DNA of 64,000 bases. It comes from Rhodothermaceae bacterium. GTDB lineage: Bacteria; Bacteroidota; Rhodothermia; Rhodothermales; Bin80. The notes beneath the pieces are model-generated. The model saw nothing but the letters and a program-made list of their open reading frames with translations, did no database searches and had not been told where the DNA came from. This document shows positions 26,002 through 36,480 of the stretch, piece by piece (within the stretch, counting starts at the first letter, position 1; each line of letters starts with the position of its first letter). The position numbers and the translations under genes are program-made. The stretch lies in contig VXLY01000031.1 of assembly GCA_009841335.1 (NCBI GenBank), positions 1-64,000 on the forward strand, given 5' to 3'.

Positions 26002-28709
26002 CCTAGGTTGACCTCCACGGGGACGCTAAGTACCATCGCTTGGGTCATGCACTCCTTCACTATTGTCTTCGTATCCGCCAACTCCTGCTCCGGTACTTCA
26101 AATACAAGCTCATCATGAACCTGTAGGATTGCCCGGGATTGCATCCCGGCATGCCGCAACTCACGATCAATTGCGATTGCCGCCAACTTGATCATATCGG
26201 CCTGGGACCCCTGTATCGGCATATTGACAGCAATACGCTCTGCCGCGGCGCGGACTGCGCTGTTGCGCGCTTGCAGAGCGGGTAGGTAACGGCGACGTCC
26301 CTTAAGTGTGGTGGAGAATCCTCGCTCTCTGGCACTCTCAACCTGCGTCAGAATAAACTGCCAAATCCCGGGAAAAGACTCGCGGTGCGCTTTCATCAAT
26401 TCTTGCGCCTCTCTGTGCGTACATCTTAATCCACGAGCTAGACCGGAAGCTGAGAGCCCGTATGGTATTCCATAATTAACCGCCTTCGCCTTATTACGCT
26501 GCTCCCGCGTAATGTCCGCTGCATCTACATGATAGATAAGTGCCGCGGTTTCAGTGTGAGGATCCCGACCAGTCACAAAAAAGGCCTGCAACCCCTGATC
26601 CCCACTCATGTGAGCAAGAATTCTGAGCTCAATCTGTGAGTAGTCCGCGGATAGGATACACCACCCCTCGGGGGCTACAAACGCACTACGCAGTTCACGT
26701 CCAGTGGCGTCACGAACAGGAATGTTCTGCAACCCGGGATCTGACGAGGCCAGTCGGCCAGTGGCTGCCGAAGTCTGATTAAATACCGTATGAATACGCC
26801 CCGTCGTAGGTACGGCCATACGTACGAGATTATCCACATAGGTACCCTTCAGTTTGGCGGCTTTTCGCCAGTCCATAATGAGTGCCGGTACCTTATGCTC
26901 GGTTGCAAGATCCAGGAGGACCTCTTCTCTCGTGGAAGGCTTGCCGGAAGGCGTTTTTCTTTTTACCGGCAGCGCCAATTTATCTCTGTCAAAAAGGATC
27001 TCGCCAACTTGCTTCGAGGAAGCAATGTTGAATTTTTCCCCGGCTTCTTCGTATATCTCCGCGGCATACCGGTCCAGATCATCCTGTATACGTGGTCCCA
27101 GCTCTTCCAGTACCGCTTGATTCAGTTTCACACCGGTGGCTTCCATATCAGCCAACACATACACGAGCGGGAACTCAATTTTATTCGCTAGATCAAGCAG
27201 GCTCGCCTCTTCAAGCTTCGTACTTAGTTGTTCTCGCATTTCAAGCGGACACGCCGCACGCTCACAAGCCAGGATTTTGAACGCTTCTGGATCCACATCA
27301 CGTGGATCCTTTCTCGAGCGCCCGGTGCCCAAAATGCTGTCTATCCCGACCGGCTCGTAGCTCAACTGCTGTTTCACAACAGTGTTGAACCGATGATTCT
27401 GGTCCGGGGCGAGTAAATAATGCGCGATTTGGGTATCGAAGATTTTTCCACGCACCGGCACCAGAAGTAATCTGAGCCGAACTAGAAGTGGTTTAAGATC
27501 ATGACCAATTTTCTCAACTTTCATGTTGGACAAAATCGGTGCAAGAATACGGACAACCTCAGAAGGAGGTGTACCATCGGGCAGCGGAAGCGGTATGTAG
27601 ACTGCGCTCCTGGAAGCCCAGGAAAGCGCTAATCCAATCCAGTCCGCCCGTACCGGTGAGCCCGGTGTCATGATACTGGCTAATCCCAGGCGGCGGGTTT
27701 CCTTCAGAGACTTCTCGACAGCCTTTAATTCATCTAGCGTTCTGATAACTCTGTAATTAGCCCTGGCAGCATTATACTGGCTGTACGAACTGTCTGCCAC
27801 AACCTCCTCGGTTTCAAACAACTCTGCTCCCGCTGTGAGACGCCGAATCAACGTGTCGAATTCGTAGCGGCGGAACAGCGACAGCGCCTGCATATCTCTT
27901 GGGGAACCACAACGACTAGCCTCCCAGTCCAACTTCACATCTACATCTGTCCGGATCGTAACCAGTTCTTTACTGAGCCGCACCATATCTGGATTCTCCA
28001 TCAGCCCGGTGCGCCAACGCTTATATTTGTACTCGCTCGCTTTTGCCAGTATATTTTCCACCGTCTGGTCCAACTGCACGAGTTGGGCCGCTCCTTTCTC
28101 ACCGATACCGCGTGCGCCGGGCACGTTGTCGCTACTGTCCCCCATCAGCGCCAGCATGTCAATAAAATTCTCGGGAGCAATCTGGTATTTCTCACGGAAT
28201 ACCTCCTCTGTCAGGCGCTGGAACCCTGCGCCGCTGCGCGGCCGCAGCATTTCTACACGAGGTGATAGCAATTGCTGGAAATCCTTGTCCGGAGAAACAA
28301 TTACCGCATGAGCACCTGCCTCGTCGGCTTGGCGGGCCAAAGTGCCGATCACGTCATCGGCCTCAAACATATCGGCCTCCAGGGCCGGGATAGAGAATGC
28401 TCGTGCCAGTTCCTTGATACGTGGCAGATTCTCCAGCAATGCGTCCGGCGGATCATCGCGATTGGCCTTGTATTCGACATAAAGATCGTTCCTGAAGGTT
28501 TTGCCTGGCCCGTCAAACACTACTGCTGCATACCTGAGTCCCGCCTCTTCAATCAAGTTGATCAGCGTAGTCGTAAAGCCGTACAACGCGCTCGTGTTCT
28601 CGCCCCTCGAGTTTATTCGCGGACGACTCAGGAACGAGAAGTGCGCTCTGTAAGCGAGCGCCATTGCATCCAACAGAAAAATTTTACGTCTTTGGCCACC
28701 CTGCTCCAT
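25971..28709 (-). CDS. polA: DNA polymerase I with intact 5' nuclease and polymerase, inactive 3'-5' exonuclease domain
   Basis: 912 residues. The 5' nuclease domain (about 1-300) has its acidic motifs ('FLLDAMALAYRAHF', 'EADDVIGTLA', 'VSPDKDFQQLL', 'MGDSSDNVPGARGIGEK'). The polymerase domain has motif A 'DYSQIELRILAHMSGD' (689), motif B 'REQRNKAKAVNYGIPYG' (R738, K742, Y746, Y750) and motif C 'VHDELVFEV' (His865). The middle domain has lost the proofreading residues. By alignment with E. coli, D355 and E357 become Ala344 and Ile346, D424 becomes Leu408, Y497 becomes Leu480 and D501 becomes Arg484. Tyr746 replaces the usual Phe762. ligA starts upstream on the same strand with an 18-bp gap, and xthA converges. 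Confidence 0.96.
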   Translation of the reverse strand: MEQGGQRRKIFLLDAMALAYRAHFSFLSRPRINSRGENTSALYGFTTTLINLIEEAGLRYAAVVFDGPGKTFRNDLYVEYKANRDDPPDALLENLPRIKELARAFSIPALEADMFEADDVIGTLARQADEAGAHAVIVSPDKDFQQLLSPRVEMLRPRSGAGFQRLTEEVFREKYQIAPENFIDMLALMGDSSDNVPGARGIGEKGAAQLVQLDQTVENILAKASEYKYKRWRTGLMENPDMVRLSKELVTIRTDVDVKLDWEASRCGSPRDMQALSLFRRYEFDTLIRRLTAGAELFETEEVVADSSYSQYNAARANYRVIRTLDELKAVEKSLKETRRLGLASIMTPGSPVRADWIGLALSWASRSAVYIPLPLPDGTPPSEVVRILAPILSNMKVEKIGHDLKPLLVRLRLLLVPVRGKIFDTQIAHYLLAPDQNHRFNTVVKQQLSYEPVGIDSILGTGRSRKDPRDVDPEAFKILACERAACPLEMREQLSTKLEEASLLDLANKIEFPLVYVLADMEATGVKLNQAVLEELGPRIQDDLDRYAAEIYEEAGEKFNIASSKQVGEILFDRDKLALPVKRKTPSGKPSTREEVLLDLATEHKVPALIMDWRKAAKLKGTYVDNLVRMAVPTTGRIHTVFNQTSAATGRLASSDPGLQNIPVRDATGRELRSAFVAPEGWCILSADYSQIELRILAHMSGDQGLQAFFVTGRDPHTETAALIYHVDAADITREQRNKAKAVNYGIPYGLSASGLARGLRCTHREAQELMKAHRESFPGIWQFILTQVESARERGFSTTLKGRRRYLPALQARNSAVRAAAERIAVNMPIQGSQADMIKLAAIAIDRELRHAGMQSRAILQVHDELVFEVPEQELADTKTIVKECMTQAMVLSVPVEVNLGHGANWLEAH

Positions 28710-28727
28710 AATTCCCTAACGGTCCGT

Positions 28728-30926
<2,199 letters not shown>

Positions 30927-30947
30927 CTACACCAAGCACTAAGAATA

Positions 30948-31355
30948 CTATCGCCAAGCCCCCAGAAGCCCGGCCATGGCCAGAAAAACAACCAGGTTGT
31001 GCGCCTGATTCAGCACAAAAACTCCCATACTCTTATCCTCCCATGCTACGCTCTGCCAGCCTAGTGGTAGCGAAAAACCCACCCAAGCCGCAAAGCCAAC
31101 CGTCAAACCGCCCGTAAATGTGCCCATATCCATGAGCGTAATAAGCATCGACAAGACGTATGCCGTTAATACTGAGCCCACCATTGACCCTCCGTAAGAC
31201 TTGGCCGGATTGAGGGTCTCTTTGATCTTTTCCTCGGTCAGGTTCATCATCCGCATCCACATTTTACCAAAGAGTGGACCATACCATAATGATCCTATGA
31301 TCATCGGGAGAAAAATTGCTATCACGAATGCGATCCAGTTTTCGGGCATATGCAT
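30948..31355 (-). CDS. DUF1761 membrane protein
   Basis: 135 residues with four hydrophobic helices. 'IGSLWYGPLFGKMWMRMMNL' near the N-terminus and the later 'GFAAWVGFSLPLGWQSVAWE' are characteristic of DUF1761, a family of small membrane proteins with no assigned function. ATG codons at 31355 and 31349 are both possible starts. It ends 21 bp before ligA and may share its transcript, though a role in repair is not implied. Confidence 0.8.
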   Translation of the reverse strand: MHMPENWIAFVIAIFLPMIIGSLWYGPLFGKMWMRMMNLTEEKIKETLNPAKSYGGSMVGSVLTAYVLSMLITLMDMGTFTGGLTVGFAAWVGFSLPLGWQSVAWEDKSMGVFVLNQAHNLVVFLAMAGLLGAWR

Positions 31356-31454
31356 CTTGATATGAGTGGTTTTGCGAGTCAGTTATATGTATCCAATCAG
31401 GCCGATTGACCCCACGCTGCAACACAACAGCCTGTCAACAGAATACTGTAAAAT

Positions 31455-31811
31455 TCACTGTGAATCAACAGCGCTCCATATGGCACAGGCAGCCCCAGAA
31501 GGATCGCGAATAACGGCATAGCTTTGGCCGGGACCAAATGTTTTTGCCGGTGAGATCAACTCTCCGCCCCGATCCAGACAGTGTTGAATACTCTCTTCTA
31601 TGGATTCTACACGAAAATAAGGGAGCCAGACCGGGGGCAACTTGGCATTTACGCCACGAGCATGACAAATTCCGGCTTGCGCTTCACCATCTATGCCCAT
31701 CGCAAAGTCGTCGTATCCGCCCATTGCGACGGGCTCCGCTTCCCACCCAATTACCGCAGCGTAAAAATCGCGAAGTTTTTCCGCATCGTCAACCGTGATA
31801 TCCACCCACAT
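31455..31811 (-). CDS. VOC (glyoxalase/bleomycin resistance) family protein
   Basis: 118 residues forming one vicinal-oxygen-chelate module pair: 'WVDITVDDAEKLRDFYAAVI', 'LPYFRVESIEESIQHCLDRG' and 'YAVIRDPSGAACAIW'. These correspond to the paired beta-alpha-beta-beta-beta units. A stop codon lies six codons upstream of the ATG, so the start is firm. Members include glyoxalases, dioxygenases and antibiotic-binding proteins; the substrate is not predictable here. Confidence 0.8.
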   Translation of the reverse strand: MWVDITVDDAEKLRDFYAAVIGWEAEPVAMGGYDDFAMGIDGEAQAGICHARGVNAKLPPVWLPYFRVESIEESIQHCLDRGGELISPAKTFGPGQSYAVIRDPSGAACAIWSAVDSQ

Positions 31812-32178
31812 TGGTTCTCGTTTTTTCTAGTTCATTTTGTTATCCTTCGGAGCGAAGGCGGATAAGTACGGTGGAGGAATCATTTTGTTTGTATCGCGAA
31901 AGGCACAATTCCCGACGCGCTCATATCAAGTATAGAAGAAAGCCTGCCCAGCGGCATTAGTTGGCGCAAACTGTACCTAGTTAACTAACCGCTGAAGTCA
32001 TTTTGCAGTGCTGATGTTCGTGCACAACCGCCAAATTCACCGATTCTAGGACTTCTTTAGCTATGGGGAAATTGTGGGGAATAAAGGGGTAATTCTTGTT
32101 TGCAATTTGTTGGCTTAAAATGCATATGTCTCAACATTCTTGCATAAAATTGGGTTGCTGTTTCTTTCATCCAATTAC
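31812..32178. other. AT-rich divergent intergenic gap
   Basis: No gene was recognised. A small perfect hairpin, CCTTCG-GAG-CGAAGG, lies at about 31841-31858 close to the VOC start. The right part is AT-rich ('TTTGCAATTTGTTGGCTTAAAA') and probably contains the promoter of the rightward genes, with a TTTG element of the Bacteroidota type, although spacing is not clear enough to define boxes. Confidence 0.35.
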
Positions 32179-32424
32179 ATGCAAACTGCTACTCAATCCT
32201 CCACCCAATCGGGACCAAAAAACGGCCATCGTCCGCCCTCCCGCGCAGCTAATGCACTCGAAACATTAACCCTTGAACATGTGCTCTACGAAATAGAACT
32301 GACCGAGAGTTCTGGGTGGGCGCTTGCACAGCGGCGTGGCCATTCCTGGTATGATCCGGACGGGGGGGCGTTGGCTGAGGCCCCACAGATCAGGGCAATC
32401 CGAATACCCGCGCGACGCCACTAA
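32179..32424 (+). CDS. Small hypothetical protein
   Basis: 81 codons from the ATG at 32179 to a stop 37 bp before the next gene. The sequence has a Ser/Thr/Gln-rich N-terminus and a more ordered part 'ETLTLEHVLYEIELTESSGW'. No family was recognised and no signal peptide is present. It is co-directional with the phosphodiester glycosidase-like gene and could be its leader gene, or a chance frame in the 5' region. Confidence 0.35.
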   Translation: MQTATQSSTQSGPKNGHRPPSRAANALETLTLEHVLYEIELTESSGWALAQRRGHSWYDPDGGALAEAPQIRAIRIPARRH

Positions 32425-32461
32425 CGGGGAACCGATTCTATGTGCACGGTTCGATGCCCAT

Positions 32462-33409
32462 ATGTATTACGTAGTCAACACTCTTTGGCGGGTTTTTCTT
32501 GCGACAGTTGGACTACTGTTGTTGGGGGCCCTTCTATGGCAGTCAGACCAGTTCCACCGCTTCCTTGTTCAAACACCGTGGGCACGAGAACTCGCTGAAT
32601 TCGTCGCCGAGGCAGTTATGGACTCCCACCACCAAAACCTTGGAAGGCTTGGGGTTGTGCATGGTGAACGCTGGGATCCACTCCATGAAGAGGCACTGAG
32701 TGATAGCCTCTGGGAAGGATCACTGGAATCGCAGGTATCCTATAGTCGGGTCAGTTCGGGAATACAGATCGGCTCGGTACCGATTCGGCACGAGCATGGT
32801 ACGAATTTCTCGCTCGTTGTGACAAAGGTAGATCTGACCAAGGCGGATGTACGTGTTCTCACGAACGACTCTCTTGCTGTAAAGCGAGATTTTGCAGAAG
32901 CCATGGCTAAGAATACCGGGGCAATTGCCGCCATCAACGCCGGGTTTTTCGATGAGAAAGGTGCACGAGGTTTGGTGCTGAAAAATGGAAAAGAACTTCG
33001 TGCGCCTAACCGAACACATGGATACCTGCTCCTGTGGGACGAAGGAGCCCATATCGGCCCCGCGCGCACCCTCGAAGCTGAAAACGCCATACAATCCTTC
33101 CCTTTGCTATTGATAAACGGTGAAGTAATAAGTGATACCGCAAAAAACATGGAAAATGTCGCTCGACGCTCCGCCGCTGCGCTCACATCAAAGGGTGACC
33201 TCCTTTTGGTCGCATCCGATGCCGAACTGGTTGGTCTCACTATCCCGCAGCTGACCGTGCTCTTGCGTGGTCTCGGAGCCAGAAACGCGATCGCACTTGA
33301 TGGCGGAGCCTCTTCACAACTGTACGTTCGAAATGCAGATTACAGAGTCCGGGAATGGGACCCCATCCCGGTAGCCCTAGGAGTTTTTCCGCGATCACGC
33401 ACCCGATAA
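32462..33409 (+). CDS. Phosphodiester glycosidase (NAGPA-domain) family protein
   Basis: 315 residues from the ATG at 32462; the longer frame back to 32324 is unlikely. A signal anchor 'FLATVGLLLLGALLW' at residues 10-25 places the rest outside the cytoplasm. The C-terminal domain has 'GAIAAINAGFFDEKGARGLV', 'SAAALTSKGDLLLVASDAEL' and 'NAIALDGGASSQLYV', the hallmark segments of the NAGPA/DUF2233 fold that cleaves sugar-phosphodiester bonds. The physiological substrate, perhaps cell-wall or exopolysaccharide phosphodiesters, is unknown. Its last 70 bases overlap the convergent DUF3052 gene. Confidence 0.8.
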   Translation: MYYVVNTLWRVFLATVGLLLLGALLWQSDQFHRFLVQTPWARELAEFVAEAVMDSHHQNLGRLGVVHGERWDPLHEEALSDSLWEGSLESQVSYSRVSSGIQIGSVPIRHEHGTNFSLVVTKVDLTKADVRVLTNDSLAVKRDFAEAMAKNTGAIAAINAGFFDEKGARGLVLKNGKELRAPNRTHGYLLLWDEGAHIGPARTLEAENAIQSFPLLLINGEVISDTAKNMENVARRSAAALTSKGDLLLVASDAELVGLTIPQLTVLLRGLGARNAIALDGGASSQLYVRNADYRVREWDPIPVALGVFPRSRTR

Positions 33410-33777
33410 ACAAACTTCAATCCCGACCAGACCTCGTCAACCGAGCAAATCTTGACATCTACCAGCCCCATAAATAATCCGATCTTCTGAACTGTGCCCA
33501 TTGATAAGTCTGTTCGCACCCCAGAGGTCTTCTTGGGCCAGGAAATCCATAGCATACCGGAAGATGCCAGCGTTGGTATCGCAGCCTCGAGTATTATCAA
33601 TAAATGCCCCTGACGATCACAGAATACATGCACGAAGTCTGCTTCATTGATCGCCTCTGCCTTCGGGATCACCGGGGCATCAGAAATCAGTTCGTGATAG
33701 TGTGATGGTGCATTGACCGCATACGCACGCATGCCTGCCTTCAGACCTAATTTCATAGCCAGTGTTCTGGCTGCCAT
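33340..33777 (-). CDS. DUF3052 family protein
   Basis: 145 residues. 'KLGLKAGMRAYAVNAPSHYH', 'ADFVHVFCDRQGHL', 'GMLWISWPKKTSGVRTDL' and 'GLVDVKICSVDEVWSGLKFV' match the DUF3052 pattern end to end. The family is small and cytoplasmic with no defined role, and often occurs as a single gene. The C-terminal tail after 'KFVYRVRD' is basic and lies in the region overlapping the opposite gene, so the tail may be a drifted extension. Confidence 0.8.
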   Translation of the reverse strand: MAARTLAMKLGLKAGMRAYAVNAPSHYHELISDAPVIPKAEAINEADFVHVFCDRQGHLLIILEAAIPTLASSGMLWISWPKKTSGVRTDLSMGTVQKIGLFMGLVDVKICSVDEVWSGLKFVYRVRDRGKTPRATGMGSHSRTL

Positions 33778-33850
33778 TGGACCTGCTGTTCACCCGTAAC
33801 AAATATATGCCTTATTGTTACCATCAGAACCTCAACATTCTTCTTTTCTT

Positions 33851-35305
33851 ATGCCACGAATAATTATTGCCGCCGTTCTCGTACTCGCTGGATGCACACA
33901 GGCAGATCCACCGAATATCATATACATTCTCGCCGATGATCTGGGCTATGGGGAGCTTGGCAGTTATGGACAAACTCTGATCCGAACTCCGAACCTGGAT
34001 CAGCTGGCTGCCGAGGGTATGCGATTTACGCAGCACTACAGTGGCAGCCCCGTGTGTGCGCCGAGTCGTTGCACACTTCTCACCGGCCGACATACCGGTC
34101 ACTGTCAGGTACGCGATAACTACGAGTTAGGAGGATTTGCTGACAGCACCGAGCGCGGGCAACTCCCGCTGGAGGAAAACACTTACACGCTTGGTCGGAT
34201 GATGCAGGAGGCTGGGTACACTACGGCAATCATCGGCAAATGGGGCCTAGGAGGACCTAACTCCATCGGTGTGCCCAATCAACAGGGATTCGATTATTTC
34301 TATGGCTACTTAGACCAGAAACAGGCCCATAACCATTATCCCTCTCACCTGTGGCGCAATGCGGAATGGGATACACTCGCCAACGGCTACTTCCATCCAC
34401 ATCAACGATTTGAGGGCACGGATCCGCACGATCCGTCTGCCTACGACAACTACAAAGGCGTCGATTATGCTCCAGATCTCATGGCAGATGAAGCTGAGGC
34501 ATTCATCCGCGAAAATGCAGGCGAACCATTCTTCCTCTACCTGGCACACACCGTACCTCATCTAGCACTCCAGGTACCAGACGAAGAATTGGCGGCATAC
34601 GACAACATACTGTCCGAGTCGCCCTACGACGGGACCAGGGGCTACCTGCCACACATCCGTCCGCAATCGGCCTATGCTGGCATGATTTCGCGAATGGATG
34701 CACATGTAGGTCAGATCATGGATGTACTCCGTGAACTCGGTATTGATGATGAAACCTTGATCATGTTCTCCAGCGACAACGGCGCCACGTATGTAGGCGG
34801 CGTGGATACGGAGCAGTTTCATAGCTCTGGAGGCCTCAGAGGAGGAAAAGGAGAGGTCTATGAAGGTGGAATTCGTGTACCCATGATTGCCACCTGGCCC
34901 GATGTCATTGCCCCTGGATCAGTTACCGATCACGTATCCGCATTCTGGGACGTAATGCCTACACTCGCCGGTGTGGTGAATACAGAACTGACCATTGAAG
35001 TAGATGGGAATTCCTTCCTGCCCGTTCTCCTTGGAGAGCAGCCTCCAGCACCAAGTGAAATGTACTGGGAATACCACGGACGAAACTGGCGCGGAGCGCA
35101 GGCCGCCAGAATTGGTCCCTGGAAAGGCGTTCGTTTAGGCGGCAAAGACAGCGTTTCAGCGCCCGTGAGAGTCTACAATCTCGTGGATGATCCTGCAGAA
35201 ACGACCGATCTAGCAGATACACATCCCGAGATTGCCTCAGAGTTGCTCGCACTTATGCAGTCGCGCAGTGACTCCAAAATTGCCCGATGGAATTTCGCTG
35301 AATAG
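33851..35305 (+). CDS. Lipoprotein arylsulfatase (type I, Cys-type)
   Basis: 484 residues from the ATG at 33851. The lipobox 'VLVLAGC' (Cys15) makes it a lipoprotein. Metal-binding 'ILADDLGYGELG' is followed by the formylglycine motif CAPSR at Cys69 ('SPVCAPSRCTLLTGR'). Other active-site segments are 'AIIGKWGLGG', 'LYLAHTVPHL' and 'IMFSSDNGATY'. It should hydrolyse sulfate esters once Cys69 is converted to formylglycine; the FGE at 45639-46502 could be the maturase. The likely family is S1 arylsulfatase A-like, acting on sulfated glycans or small sulfates. A terminator-like hairpin lies about 160 bp downstream. Confidence 0.93.
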   Translation: MPRIIIAAVLVLAGCTQADPPNIIYILADDLGYGELGSYGQTLIRTPNLDQLAAEGMRFTQHYSGSPVCAPSRCTLLTGRHTGHCQVRDNYELGGFADSTERGQLPLEENTYTLGRMMQEAGYTTAIIGKWGLGGPNSIGVPNQQGFDYFYGYLDQKQAHNHYPSHLWRNAEWDTLANGYFHPHQRFEGTDPHDPSAYDNYKGVDYAPDLMADEAEAFIRENAGEPFFLYLAHTVPHLALQVPDEELAAYDNILSESPYDGTRGYLPHIRPQSAYAGMISRMDAHVGQIMDVLRELGIDDETLIMFSSDNGATYVGGVDTEQFHSSGGLRGGKGEVYEGGIRVPMIATWPDVIAPGSVTDHVSAFWDVMPTLAGVVNTELTIEVDGNSFLPVLLGEQPPAPSEMYWEYHGRNWRGAQAARIGPWKGVRLGGKDSVSAPVRVYNLVDDPAETTDLADTHPEIASELLALMQSRSDSKIARWNFAE

Positions 35306-35463
35306 CAACTCATTTTCACTGGAAAACACGCTGCGGAAACTCTAGACGGTGAACATGAACCCGCTCCTGCAATAGCACAGGCAGTGATATTTCGTGAATC
35401 CACCGACTGAGTATATTTGGAAGCATCAATGTCCGACACTGTCTTAGTGGCTATTGTTCTCTG

Positions 35464-35487
35464 GGACGATATATCGTCCTTTTCTGT
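35464..35487 (+). terminator. Palindromic hairpin with T-rich tail
   Basis: The 16-bp perfect palindrome GGACGATATATCGTCC (35464-35479) folds as a 6-bp stem with a TATA loop and is followed by TTTTCTGT. This resembles a weak intrinsic terminator for the sulfatase gene. Being perfectly symmetrical, it could equally be a dimeric-regulator operator before the next gene. Confidence 0.4.
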
Positions 35488-35550
35488 CAAACTATGACCG
35501 TATATTGTCGTGTCGTTGGTTTTGTGTAACCCGGAAAAACATATAGATAA

Positions 35551-36108
35551 ATGGTCTCGCTTCTCTCGCTCTGGCTCCCAATTCTAATCTCTGCAGCATT
35601 GGTGTATGTTGCCGCCTTCGTACTGAACGCAGCCCTTCCGCTGCACTCAAAGGATTTTGTGAAACTCCCGAATGAAGAAGCCATCATGGACGCTTTGCGT
35701 GCACAGGAAGCACAAAGAGGGCAATACATGTTTCCAGGTGTAGAGAGCCGCGCGGAATGGAATTCCCCGGAATGGAAGGAGAAGGCCAACCGAGGTCCTG
35801 TAGGGATTCTGTTTGTTTTACGGCCCGGTACTAGCATGACCAAGCAGCTCATTTTTGAGGCATTATTTTCGCTTGCGGTTGCCACGGCGGCAGCCTACAT
35901 GGGCACCGCCAGCCTCGGACCTGGCACATCGTATCTGGAAGTGTTCCAGGTAGTTGGTACGGCTGCTTTTCTGGCCCATTCGGCTGGACATATCACACAT
36001 GCCATATGGTACGGATTCAGCTGGAAGGTGACCTGGATTCGTGTACTCGAGGGCCTGCTTTACGGCGCGCTAACCGCCGGCGTGTTTGGCTGGCTTTGGC
36101 CTCAGTAG
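35551..36108 (+). CDS. Hypothetical membrane protein
   Basis: 185 residues. One N-terminal helix ('LPILISAALVYVAAFVL') is followed by a soluble segment 'SKDFVKLPNEEAIMDALRAQ' and then three to four further helices, including 'IFEALFSLAVATAAAYMGT' and 'VLEGLLYGALTAGVFGWLW', with 'AHSAGHITHAIWYG' between them. This layout recurs in uncharacterised membrane proteins of related bacteria, but I cannot assign a function. The His pair between the helices could bind a metal, which is speculative. Confidence 0.7.
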   Translation: MVSLLSLWLPILISAALVYVAAFVLNAALPLHSKDFVKLPNEEAIMDALRAQEAQRGQYMFPGVESRAEWNSPEWKEKANRGPVGILFVLRPGTSMTKQLIFEALFSLAVATAAAYMGTASLGPGTSYLEVFQVVGTAAFLAHSAGHITHAIWYGFSWKVTWIRVLEGLLYGALTAGVFGWLWPQ

Positions 36109-36192
36109 TACATACATTGCGAAGAATCCGCTATGTATAGGAATCTCATTTCGGCATTCCTGAGAACCTTGGGCCTTTAAACATTTTCAGAG

Positions 36193-36478
36193 CTAAGCCT
36201 TCAATGTCCGTTTCCTGTGATCTGTGTGTCTTCTCTGGTTGTGCACCTCAATCCAGATGACGTGGAGATATCCCCTCACTTCTTGTCGGTCCACTGGATC
36301 ACGAACATTTGCCTGAACGCGAAAGATCGCAGTAGACTGACCATTGGGGTTTGATCTCCTGGTCTGGCCGTACTGAGGGAATGATATAGATGTGACGTAT
36401 ACCCCGAAAACGCTTATCCAGCAACCGGGTCTGCGCCCCCTTGCCTGAGCCGTCAATCCCTTCAATCGCCAATTGCAT
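36193..36478 (-). pseudogene. tmk: Broken thymidylate kinase gene
   Basis: The minus-strand frame from the ATG at 36478 starts exactly like thymidylate kinase, with 'MQLAIEGIDGSGKGAQTRLL' including the P-loop. After 'DKRF' the match jumps to another frame with 'VYVTSISFPQYGQTRRSN', the next conserved block (normally 'FSFPxYGETR'). The rest is unlike the family and ends at 36193, so most of the about 200-residue protein is missing. The start codon lies three bases from the end of icmF, so an intact ancestor was probably its operon partner. dTMP kinase is essential, so another intact copy must exist elsewhere. Confidence 0.7.
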
Positions 36479-36480
36479 GA

